This document shows, in pieces, positions 1-7,295 of a stretch of 64,000 bases of DNA. Under the pieces are notes generated by a model. It saw nothing but the letters and a program-made list of their open reading frames with translations, did not search any database and was not told the DNA's origin. Every line of letters begins with the position of its first letter. The stretch's first letter is position 1. Origin of the DNA: Exiguobacterium antarcticum DSM 14480 (GTDB lineage: Bacteria; Bacillota; Bacilli; Exiguobacteriales; Exiguobacteriaceae); NCBI RefSeq assembly GCF_000685865.1, contig NZ_JMKS01000003.1, positions 1,741,001 to 1,805,000 of the forward strand, written 5' to 3'. The position numbers and the translations under genes are program-made.

Positions 1-25
1 CACTACCTTTTTGTATAGTTTTTAT

Positions 26-910
26 TTATGAGAAAGAACATACACAAGGAATAGTATCGTCTTTTTCACTTAAATATTTTTCAATTCCATCTCTATCCAT
101 CAGTTCTCTGTATTCACGCAATGTGAATGGTCCACCATTTCTTTTTAAAATAGAAACATCTTTCTCAAACTTACTACGGAAGCGTTCTTCCATAGCTTCT
201 TGCTCCGCGTATTGCTCGGGCCAGACATTATATAAAAGAGCATAATGACCTAGGCCTCCTCGGACACATCGACCAGCACAGTTTGCGTGAGAAAAACCTA
301 GACCATACATTCGCGGCAATGCAATTTTCCATTCGTCACGAATAATCTCTTTCGTATCAAAATCACCTTTAAAAGTTTCAATCATAGGAAAACGTGTTTC
401 GATCGGTTCAATTGGGTTGTGCTCGTAGAAATTTTGAAGGTTGATAGCTCGGTGTTGCTCATGAGGTCCAATACCGAAATAAAGTATTGGTTCAAGATTA
501 TGCTCATCTCGGAGTTCTTCTAAATAAATCATTGTTTGTCGAACCTTTAATTCCTCTGAGCATTTAGCCATACGTGAATTACCCAAGAATTTAACATCAT
601 GGAAAACTTCATCGGGCGTTCTTCCATCTATTCGAGTAGTAATTTCCATACCGATATACTCTGCTACTTCATCCATGAATCGATAGTTATCGATATCTTC
701 CCAAAGTGTATCAGTGAAAAAGAGTACACAGTTCTCTTTTCCATATTTCTGAACGATATGATAAGCAACATATGCTGACGATGCACCGCCACTAAACATT
801 GCTACGTGCACTGGCTTTCTACCAGATAATGAAGGAGTAGTACCTGCTTTTAATACACCTAGTGCTGATCGATCAGAGGTTTTTTGAGTTTTTACGTTAT
901 TCATATTCAT
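26..910 (-). CDS. PAPS reductase-like PP-loop protein (phage/accessory type)
   Basis: A 294-residue protein of the adenine-nucleotide alpha-hydrolase (PP-loop) superfamily, of the type annotated as phosphoadenosine phosphosulfate reductase family in phages and islands. The ATP/PP-binding loop FSGGASSAY lies about 40 residues from the N-terminus. The protein is rich in cysteine in its second half (NCAGRC, then PCVCSFS at the extreme C-terminus), which could bind a metal or Fe-S cluster; that is inference. The start at 910 is chosen because a GAGAGAGGTG Shine-Dalgarno lies just upstream; a longer frame begins at 946 but has no ribosome site. No cysteine-biosynthesis genes are adjacent, so assimilatory sulfate reduction is unlikely; a nucleic-acid or nucleotide modification role is possible. 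The exact substrate is unknown. Confidence 0.7.
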   Translation of the reverse strand: MNMNNVKTQKTSDRSALGVLKAGTTPSLSGRKPVHVAMFSGGASSAYVAYHIVQKYGKENCVLFFTDTLWEDIDNYRFMDEVAEYIGMEITTRIDGRTPDEVFHDVKFLGNSRMAKCSEELKVRQTMIYLEELRDEHNLEPILYFGIGPHEQHRAINLQNFYEHNPIEPIETRFPMIETFKGDFDTKEIIRDEWKIALPRMYGLGFSHANCAGRCVRGGLGHYALLYNVWPEQYAEQEAMEERFRSKFEKDVSILKRNGGPFTLREYRELMDRDGIEKYLSEKDDTIPCVCSFS

Positions 911-996
911 TTTAAAACACCTCTCTCTCGAAAACAAAATATCCATTTATTTTCTAATTATAAGTATAAAGCTCATTTCTAATGACGAATTGTAAT

Positions 997-2023
997 ATTA
1001 AGTGCAACACCTGACGGAAAACACAAAAAGCCCATAACGGCCTCGTGTAGAATGGAGTTACCACACCACATTCAACGGAGGATTTGTTATGAGCTATATT
1101 CATCTTACCACATCAGAAAGAGTCAAAATAGAAACGTATCTCGATTTAGGTTTATCCGTCCGAAAGATTGCGGGACGCCTGGGGCGTCAACCTTCTACGA
1201 TTTCACGAGAATTAAAACGAAACCCTTACTATGATGCTTCTTGTGCTGACCAGCGTTATGTTGAGCGCAAAAAGAAGTGCGGTGCACGGACGAAGTTCAC
1301 GCTAGAAAAAGGAGTTCGTATCCTCGAAAAGTTACGCGAGACATGGTCGCCTGAACAGATTGCCGGACGTTTATTCCAAGAAGAAGGACTATCCTTCAAG
1401 ACAATTTATCGCTGGATCTATACGGGCCTCGTCGAGACCAATTCTAGTTTTCTTCGCCAAAAGGGAAAGCGTCAGAAACCACGTGAGACGCGTGGACGCT
1501 TCAATGTCGGATTACCAATCAGTAAACGTCCAGCCGACGTCAAAGGGCGCCAAACGTTTGGACATTGGGAGCTGGATACTGTCGTCTCAGCCAGAGGGAA
1601 ATCCAAGGCATGTGTCGCAACGTTCGTCGAGCGAAAGAGCCGTTTCTATCTCGCTGTGCCGATGGAGGATCGGTCCGCTGCCTCGATGGAGTCAGCGATT
1701 AAAGCATTGCATCTCTACTTCCCGTCGGGAACGTTTCAAACCGCGACGACAGATCGTGGAAAAGAGTTTAGCTGTCATGAACGAATTCGTGAAACGTTAG
1801 GCGTACCGATGTATTTTGCGGATCCGTATTCTTCTTGGCAACGTGGAAGTAACGAGAACGCCAATGGTCTTCTCCGTGAATTTTTCCCGAAGGGGACGGA
1901 TTTCGGAAAGGTCAGTCGTTCTGAACTCGCTCAAGCGCTCGCCTGGATCAATGGGAGACCACGGAAATGTCTCAACTGGAAAACTGCATACGAGGTCTTC
2001 TCGGAAGAAGTGTTGCACTTAAT
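997..2023 (+). mobile_element. IS30-family insertion sequence
   Basis: A single-ORF element bounded by perfect 14-bp inverted repeats ATTAAGTGCAACAC (997-1010) and its complement (2010-2023). The right repeat overlaps the last codons of the transposase, and the stop codon at 2025-2027 lies just outside the perfect repeat. I see no target duplication at these boundaries, so they could be off by a few bases or the element may have lost its original flank. Confidence 0.75.
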
Positions 2024-2027
2024 TTGA
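1089..2027 (+). CDS. IS30-family transposase
   Basis: A 312-residue DDE transposase. The N-terminus has the IS30-type helix-turn-helix (TTSERVKIETYLDLGLSVRK), and GRLGRQPSTISRELKRN is a second recognition helix. The catalytic core includes GHWELDTV (first Asp), TTDRGKEF (second Asp) and a region around GSNENANGLLREFFPKGTD that carries the Glu of the family signature. The start is preceded by an ACGGAGG ribosome site. Length is close to the usual 310-340 residues and the frame is intact, so it is potentially active. It separates the PAPS-reductase-like gene from the MazG/DUF2075 pair. Confidence 0.92.
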   Translation: MSYIHLTTSERVKIETYLDLGLSVRKIAGRLGRQPSTISRELKRNPYYDASCADQRYVERKKKCGARTKFTLEKGVRILEKLRETWSPEQIAGRLFQEEGLSFKTIYRWIYTGLVETNSSFLRQKGKRQKPRETRGRFNVGLPISKRPADVKGRQTFGHWELDTVVSARGKSKACVATFVERKSRFYLAVPMEDRSAASMESAIKALHLYFPSGTFQTATTDRGKEFSCHERIRETLGVPMYFADPYSSWQRGSNENANGLLREFFPKGTDFGKVSRSELAQALAWINGRPRKCLNWKTAYEVFSEEVLHLI

Positions 2028-2066
2028 CAAACCGTCTAATAAAAAACAATGATATGTTTTGTGGCT

Positions 2067-2372
2067 TCAATTATCTAGTAGATACTTCTCTCCATTCTTC
2101 CTAATCTTATCTACCACAATCTCCTCCACGTCTACATTCAACTCACTACACAACGTCAATGCATAAATCAACACATCGGCAATTTCCTCTTTAATATTTT
2201 CTTGATTTTCTTCCCAAGCTTCTTCGCTGGTCCGCCACTGGAAGGCTTCAAGTAACTCGGATGCTTCGATGGACAAAGAAATCGCTAAGTCTTTTGGGTT
2301 GTGGTGTGGTCGCCAGTTTCGTTCGTCACGGAAGTCATCGATTTTTTGTACTAATGCTTTGATTTCGTTCAT
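2067..2372 (-). CDS. MazG-like nucleotide pyrophosphohydrolase
   Basis: A 101-residue all-helical NTP pyrophosphohydrolase of the MazG-like/dCTP-pyrophosphatase superfamily, which hydrolyses (d)NTPs to the monophosphate and PPi. The metal-binding pairs are visible: EASELLEAFQW (ExxE) near residue 37 and EEIADVLIYAL (ExxD) near residue 63. The start codon overlaps the stop of the upstream DUF2075 gene by 4 bp, so the two are translationally coupled. Roles could be house-cleaning of modified nucleotides or, given the partner, nucleotide depletion or signalling during phage attack; the latter is inference. Confidence 0.85.
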   Translation of the reverse strand: MNEIKALVQKIDDFRDERNWRPHHNPKDLAISLSIEASELLEAFQWRTSEEAWEENQENIKEEIADVLIYALTLCSELNVDVEEIVVDKIRKNGEKYLLDN

Positions 2373-4003
2373 AGTTGTGTCTCCTTTAGTTGTAATAATC
2401 GTGCGCGTAATTGAGGATTTGTTGCATAAAGATAAAGCCCTTTGACGCCACGCTTCAGCAGGACGTTTAGGGAGTTCAAAATGATTTCTTCCTTGGCACG
2501 TTCGTTTTCTGATTGACTCAAGTCTTGTCGGGAAACAAATGCTCCAGTGTCTCTATATAACGTTGGATTGAGCTTCAATTGTTGAGTTGTTTCATCATAC
2601 TGAATCGACGGACCGAGGACGACACCGACGTAGTTTAAATCAAATCCTTGAATGGTATAGATCGATCCAACTTCTCGAATCGTTTCCGGTTGTTCTGCCC
2701 ATGTTGTATGGGGGTAAGTGCGGTTCCATGGAAGGTTAATTCCGCCTTCGTCAACAAAGTAGTCGGCCCCATCTTTTTTATGCAGGTAGTCAAACGTCGA
2801 GACGATTCGGGATAGTCCGTGCTGTTCGTTTTTCGAGAAAATCGCCTGCTTAAAGACTTCCGAGTCCTCGAAGATTTGTAAATCATAATTTGAATCACTC
2901 GGGATCGGTAAGAGCTCGCGTTCCACAAAACGATTGATCCAGTGCAATGTCTGCGGACTCGCTTGCATCCGGAATTGATTGGATAATTGCAGCGTCTTTG
3001 TCGAAAAGGGACCGACGATGTCCTGCAAGGTCGTACGTCCCCAGTGACTTTTAATTTTGAGGACTTGTTTCGGATCAAAGATAAGAATCGTGATTTTACT
3101 GCGTGTAATGATTTCATACAGTTGATTTTGTTGGTGGAAATTGTTGTAGGCATCTTCTTTTGTGAGTAACAGATGGGCTTCGTCCACGAGCACGATGTCA
3201 GCAGTCCGCTTTTGTTTATCCAACGTATTTAAGAAGGAGGTTGGCTTTTGAAACTGCTTTTTCTTTAAGTTCGGTAGGCTGCTGGCAATCGATTTATACG
3301 TCTTGAGCATTTCACCATGGTTAACGAGCAGGTAGTTATCTGTCTGATACAGTGCAGAATCTGCTTCTTTCGTTAAATCCTGAATTGTATTGAACAATGA
3401 GCTGAGTAAGACACTTTTTCCTGTTCCGGCGTCACCTTTGACAATGAAGACATGGTGACCGGTTTCGGTGATTTTTGTTTTACAAAATTTTAAGATTTCC
3501 TCTTTGACTTCCAGTTGCTGCTCAGACAATTCACGAAACGGAGAGAGTTTGTAGACGTCTTTGTTTCGCAACTGATCGAGTGTTCCTTCCGCAATCTGCT
3601 CCTCGCGTAACTGTTGCCAAATATTTTCAAAAACCGTCTCATTGAAAAAATCTTTTCGGAAATAGTTGTGCATCTGGCGGGAGACGGTTTGGCTTACATT
3701 TTGCAGTGTATAGCGACCATCTGCAATTAAAAAGTTAATCAAATTGGATTCGATATTGTAAGTAGCGGATTGGTTAAACTGTTCATGCCCAATTAAAATT
3801 GATTCGTCGAGCTGCTTCCGACGTGGATCTTTTAAATGGGCTTTTAACCGTTGATTTTTTTGAACCGTTTGTCCGACGTAAGCTTGTGCTTTTGACCGAT
3901 TATACAGCAGATAAACGATTGGATAATTATCTATGTAGAGCGTTCGACTACGCGTTACATCAGCGTAGTTAAACCGGTACTTTTCAAAATAAAGTTTCTC
4001 CAA
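2369..4003 (-). CDS. GIY-YIG + DUF2075 (P-loop helicase-like) protein
   Basis: A 544-residue protein with two parts. Residues about 25-120 are a GIY-YIG-type nuclease-like domain: the YLLY and AYVGQT strands and a downstream Glu in NIESNLINFL. Residues about 180-540 are a DUF2075 P-loop ATPase: Walker A GDAGTGKS, Walker B IVLVDEAHLL, an SNQFRMQ motif, and GSIYTIQGFDLNYVG near the C-terminus as in superfamily 1 helicases. The start is TTG at 4003, with a GGAAGGA site about 12 bases upstream; no in-frame ATG fits better. It overlaps the MazG-like gene by 4 bp. Proteins of this architecture are known only as helicase/nuclease-like; a role in defence against foreign nucleic acid is inference. Confidence 0.85.
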   Translation of the reverse strand: MEKLYFEKYRFNYADVTRSRTLYIDNYPIVYLLYNRSKAQAYVGQTVQKNQRLKAHLKDPRRKQLDESILIGHEQFNQSATYNIESNLINFLIADGRYTLQNVSQTVSRQMHNYFRKDFFNETVFENIWQQLREEQIAEGTLDQLRNKDVYKLSPFRELSEQQLEVKEEILKFCKTKITETGHHVFIVKGDAGTGKSVLLSSLFNTIQDLTKEADSALYQTDNYLLVNHGEMLKTYKSIASSLPNLKKKQFQKPTSFLNTLDKQKRTADIVLVDEAHLLLTKEDAYNNFHQQNQLYEIITRSKITILIFDPKQVLKIKSHWGRTTLQDIVGPFSTKTLQLSNQFRMQASPQTLHWINRFVERELLPIPSDSNYDLQIFEDSEVFKQAIFSKNEQHGLSRIVSTFDYLHKKDGADYFVDEGGINLPWNRTYPHTTWAEQPETIREVGSIYTIQGFDLNYVGVVLGPSIQYDETTQQLKLNPTLYRDTGAFVSRQDLSQSENERAKEEIILNSLNVLLKRGVKGLYLYATNPQLRARLLQLKETQL

Positions 4004-4181
4004 AACATGTGTCCATCCTTCCAGTGATGTTACAAGGTATGTAAAAAGTAGTTCTTGTTAAATATAGCATGACACATGAATAATTGTTATTTAAAGGGAA
4101 TTTGATTGGGTTATCCTGAATATGCTAGGTTATTTACTTTAAAATATTTATTTGAGGAGGGGGATGAAGCATGAAAATCTG

Positions 4182-4284
4182 TCAGTCTTCCAACTGGATA
4201 ACAATCTGTGCAAATGTTAAGAAATCATCTATGTGCTTCTCTAAAATAGCTTGAAGAATATTTAAATCAAGTGATTGGTAGTCA
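4182..4284 (-). pseudogene. 3' part of HepT-like toxin gene split by IS21
   Basis: The minus strand reads DYQSLDLNILQAILEKH and then IDDFLTFAQIVIQLED before a stop at 4182. This is the C-terminus of a HepT/DUF86 HEPN protein. It joins in frame, with a single copy of the GTCA target duplication, to the upstream fragment at 6653-6961. The intact gene would encode 135 residues, the normal HepT size. The break falls between the codons for the His-Asp and Tyr of the active-site HxY motif. Confidence 0.85.
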
Positions 4285-4351
4285 TGTGTATTTTGCAATA
4301 GGTTTGTGCAGTGAATTGCAGAAAAAAGTACAGAACTTTGCCAGTAAATAT

Positions 4352-5068
4352 TTAATTTCTTGATAATGCATGTGTGACACGATAACTATCGCCTGTGAAG
4401 GTCAGAATGTGCGCATGATGAATCACACGATCAACGAGTGCTGACGTTAATCTAGGATCTGCGAAAACACGATTCCATTGACTGAATTCTAGATTCGATG
4501 TGATGATGATACTTTTCTTTTCGTACCAGTCTGTAATGAGATGGAACAGGAGCTCTGCTGACTCTTTGGATAATGGAAGATAGCCCATTTCATCCAAGAC
4601 GATAAGATCCGCAGAATCGAGGCGTGTATGGAAGCTACTCAGCTTCCCATCACGCCATGCTTTGGTGAGTTGCTCTACGAGCTCCGAAACACGAAAGAAA
4701 CGTACTTCTTTTCCTTTACGACAAGCTTCCCGTCCTAAACCAATCGCAAGATGTGTCTTACCAGTGCCGGGGGCACCTGTGAGCACTACGTTTTGCTGAT
4801 GATCGATGAAAGAGAGCGACATCAATTCTTCTTTCTTGAGATGACGAGGAAAGTAGATGTTGTCATGCCAGCGATAGTCTTCAAGTGATTTATTGTTGAT
4901 GAATTTTGCTTTTTTTATGAGCCTCTCTGCCTTCGCTTCTTCACGAAGTCTCATCTCCATTTCAAAAAGTGTCGTGAGAAACGTCTCGGACGATTCCATC
5001 GGAATCGATTCGTAAATTTCAGCGACGTAAGCGAGCCGAAGGGATTTGCACATCTCTTTTAGATTCAC
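4352..5068 (-). CDS. istB: IS21-family helper ATPase IstB
   Basis: A 238-residue AAA+ ATPase of the DnaC/IstB family, the regulatory partner of the IstA transposase. Walker A GAPGTGKTHLA lies about residue 98 and Walker B LIVLDEMGYLPL about residue 158. The N-terminal helical region with VAEIYESIPMESSETFL is typical of IstB. It overlaps the end of istA by 4 bp, the usual coupled arrangement. The frame is intact and full length. Confidence 0.95.
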   Translation of the reverse strand: MNLKEMCKSLRLAYVAEIYESIPMESSETFLTTLFEMEMRLREEAKAERLIKKAKFINNKSLEDYRWHDNIYFPRHLKKEELMSLSFIDHQQNVVLTGAPGTGKTHLAIGLGREACRKGKEVRFFRVSELVEQLTKAWRDGKLSSFHTRLDSADLIVLDEMGYLPLSKESAELLFHLITDWYEKKSIIITSNLEFSQWNRVFADPRLTSALVDRVIHHAHILTFTGDSYRVTHALSRN

Positions 5069-6501
5069 GGCTGCACCTCACTCTGCCATGGTCGATTCAA
5101 ACTGTCATACTTACTCCAGTCGACATCGTAGGGATGCTCTTCGATGTCAGAATAGGCATCGCTCTGGCTCAGTAGCTCATACAATCGTTCATCGATTTCA
5201 GTGATTGAATGCAGGACTAATCTAGATCGTAGCCATCCCAGTCTTTCTCTCCGTATCATCAGATTCTGGATGTTCAGATACTCTCGAATTCGTCCAGGGA
5301 GGTACTCTGCGTGGCGTGAATGACCATAACTACGCGGCTTTTTGTACCATTCGTTGAGAATGCTTTCCCAAGGTAACGCCCGTTTCGTCATCATATAAGG
5401 TCGCTTTTCTTCGTACAGGATTTCTCCGTGACGAGAAATGATTTTCATATCGTCCCATTTTAGGATTGCTCTCACTTGTCCATGTCGAGAACCAGATGGA
5501 ACGAGAATCTTCGTTTGATCGATGGTCACTTCTCCATATTTGTTTACCTTCAACAGTTCCTCCTTGAACACCGGAAAGTCTTCTTCCGGCAGTCGAAGGA
5601 GATGCTTTTTCTCTTCCACAACGAGATCCTTGATACGTACTTTCTTTTCATAATGTATACGTTCCATGTCATCCCTGAGGGATGATGCGAGGCGTCTGTT
5701 CAATGATTCGAAGTCATTCATGACGGGAGAAGGAACCAGGAAGTTGTAACGGACATATCCAACCTTGTTTTCGACGCTTCCTTTCTCATTCCCACTATAC
5801 GGATTACAGCTTTGAACTTGGAAACCATAGTGCGTTACGAATTGCTGAAAAGCGTCCGTATAAATGGCATCTTCCTTTGTTGTCCGTACTTTAGCGACGG
5901 CTGCTGGGAGATTGTCGATTCGTAATTGTTGCGGCACGCCTCCGATTTCTTCGAACAGTCTCTTCAATCCGGTCAGGAAACATTCTTGGTTCTCTGCTGG
6001 TAATGCAACCGCAGCTGTTCGATTGCTATACGGCATGGATAGGATCAAGCAATGCACATCGACCGCATGACTGTCCTTCACGACTTCCATGACGCCAAAA
6101 TCTACCTGTGCTTCTCCGGGCGGGTGGGCCAACCGCTCGAATCGACTATCGTTTTCTACATCGCGACCTAGGCGCCATTCTTTGATGAATTGACAGACGG
6201 TCCGGTAGGACCCTTCAAATCCATATGTACATAATGTCTCATATAGTTTTTTATTGGTTCGTCGTTGTTTCTTTTTCATCATCGCATCTTCCTGTAGCCA
6301 GTCCTCGATCATTTCGCCCCAACGGGTGCCATACATCATGCCACGCTTTGAAGAATGACTTTCTTTTGGTAGAAAAGACTCATCGGCATATTTTTTAGCA
6401 GTTCGCCAGTTCAGGTTAAGATCTTTCGCAATCTTATTGATGGAATAGGATTTATGGTTCCTTAAAAATTTGATACAATTGATTTCAGACATTGTTAGCA
6501 T
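5065..6501 (-). CDS. istA: IS21-family transposase IstA
   Basis: A DDE transposase with an N-terminal helix-turn-helix (SINKIAKDLNLNWRTAKKYA) and an integrase core containing VDFGVMEV (Asp), RIDNLPAAV (Asp) and GNEKGSVENKVGY (Glu). The start is taken at 6501, 8-9 bases after a GAAGGAG site; a second ATG at 6492 follows AAAGGA and is equally plausible. The frame stays open to 6633, but that extension lies in the terminal-repeat region and is not likely translated. About 478 residues, within the IstA range. It overlaps istB by 4 bp. Confidence 0.92.
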   Translation of the reverse strand: MLTMSEINCIKFLRNHKSYSINKIAKDLNLNWRTAKKYADESFLPKESHSSKRGMMYGTRWGEMIEDWLQEDAMMKKKQRRTNKKLYETLCTYGFEGSYRTVCQFIKEWRLGRDVENDSRFERLAHPPGEAQVDFGVMEVVKDSHAVDVHCLILSMPYSNRTAAVALPAENQECFLTGLKRLFEEIGGVPQQLRIDNLPAAVAKVRTTKEDAIYTDAFQQFVTHYGFQVQSCNPYSGNEKGSVENKVGYVRYNFLVPSPVMNDFESLNRRLASSLRDDMERIHYEKKVRIKDLVVEEKKHLLRLPEEDFPVFKEELLKVNKYGEVTIDQTKILVPSGSRHGQVRAILKWDDMKIISRHGEILYEEKRPYMMTKRALPWESILNEWYKKPRSYGHSRHAEYLPGRIREYLNIQNLMIRRERLGWLRSRLVLHSITEIDERLYELLSQSDAYSDIEEHPYDVDWSKYDSLNRPWQSEVQP

Positions 6502-6652
6502 TCCTTTCATCTCCTTCACGTTCTTGTTTCGCAACTTAAACGTTAGGATGAATTTGTGGGTGCTGGCAAGTCTTTTTCTTTTTTCGCAAAAGGAGTGCAG
6601 AACTGTGTACGTTTCCGTCGCACAAGTCTGCACTCCTATTTTGCATTACACA

Positions 6653-6961
6653 GTCATGGATTGCGATAGTACAATATCTCATCATATTCATTAGACTGGT
6701 AGATAAAGAAGAGTTGATAAAGTGTACTTTCTCTAATAGTTTAATTCCATCCTGACTCGTTTTAGGTAATCCCAGTTTTCGTGTACTTACGACATACATC
6801 GCCATATCGATAGAAGCTTGGCAGATCCGTTGCAAATTTAAAATGATGCTATCTTGTCTGGTTAAATCACTTAAATTTTTGGAGTCATTATTATAGACTT
6901 CGTTCATTCTAATGATGCAACGTTTGATCGTCGCTTGTTTTTGTAAAAGGATCTCGTTCAT
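6653..6961 (-). pseudogene. 5' part of HepT-like HEPN toxin gene
   Basis: The start ATG is at 6961 (MNEILLQKQATIKR), with AGAAAGGA about 13 bases upstream. The fragment includes LTRQDSIILNLQRICQAS, characteristic of the DUF86/HepT fold, and ends at CTIAIHD where IS21 begins. HepT proteins are minimal HEPN ribonucleases with an RX4HXY motif, paired with an MntA nucleotidyltransferase antitoxin that AMPylates the Tyr. In this sequence the residue aligned with the motif Arg is Cys (codon TGT), although an Arg two residues earlier would give the looser HEPN Rx6H spacing. As it stands the gene is broken and would give a truncated product read into the IS. Confidence 0.85.
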
Positions 6962-6981
6962 TTCTTGCGACACGTCCTTTC

Positions 6982-7050
6982 TTACAAAATAGATAATGGT
7001 ACATCTGATTTTAACCATTCTATAACACCTTGAAAAAAATCGGTATGATC
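6982..7050 (-). pseudogene. Possible 3' tail of the HepT partner gene
   Basis: Immediately upstream of the HepT ribosome site the minus strand reads HTDFFQGVIEWLKSDVPLSIL followed by a stop at 6982-6984, then the HepT Shine-Dalgarno. This is the arrangement expected of an upstream antitoxin gene, but the frame runs into a terminator-like hairpin at 7053-7094, so only about 23 codons remain. It may be the last trace of an MntA-type antitoxin deleted with the flank. The fragment is too short for a family call. Confidence 0.35.
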
Positions 7051-7052
7051 TA

Positions 7053-7094
7053 AAAAAAGTAAGACCCGACGAAATCCGTCAGATCTTACTTTTT
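7053..7094. terminator. Bidirectional terminator-like hairpin
   Basis: Stem AAAAGTAAGA / TCTTACTTTT with an inner GACG / CGTC pairing around AAAT. A-tract and T-tract flanks allow function in both directions. It marks the junction between the toxin remnant and the following dispersed repeat. Confidence 0.65.
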
Positions 7095-7114
7095 ATCAGG
7101 AATGCATTCCCGTC

Positions 7115-7214
7115 ACTCGACTCCTACAGGGAAAAGCGCAGGGATTTGCGCTGTCACAGGCAAACAAGACCCGAGTCCATGTCCGGAGGACAAAGGAGGC
7201 GCGGCTTGTGCCTC
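7115..7214 (+). repeat. Dispersed palindromic repeat, copy A (split by IS4)
   Basis: Begins ACTCGACTCCTACAGGGAA, then a GCGCA...TGCGC palindrome and a CTGTCACAGGCAAAC block. Related copies, in the opposite orientation, are at 33868-33945 and 50775-50906. The copy continues on the other side of the IS4 element (GCCTCGCCTGAGGAAAGCG at 8823-8841), matching the order in copy C. Function unknown; the core palindromes resemble terminators. Confidence 0.7.
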
Positions 7215-7295
7215 CATAGATGTCAACTTAAGAAAATGACTAACTTCTTTTGAAAGATGGTATGGAATACTAACCCTACGAGAGGAGTTTTTTAT

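Larger units (their letters stand above)
4285..6652 (-). mobile_element. IS21-family element inserted in hepT
   Basis: A 2368-bp element carrying istA and istB on the minus strand. Both ends begin TGTGTA and share further terminal motifs (a TGCAA-type block, then ATAGG, then TGCAG), as expected for IS21 with its multiple terminal repeats. The flanks carry the direct 4-bp duplication GTCA at 4281-4284 and 6653-6656. Removing the element and one duplication restores the HepT reading frame exactly, which fixes both ends to the base. Confidence 0.92.

Noticed and set aside
4150-4220. GAGGAGGGGG followed by ATG on the plus strand, like a small gene start
   Set aside because: The frame stops after 18 codons and the other strand encodes the HepT C-terminus in perfect register.
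6502-6633. Longer IstA start at 6633
   Set aside because: This stretch carries the element's terminal repeats and lacks a ribosome site, while GAAGGAG precedes the ATGs at 6501/6492.
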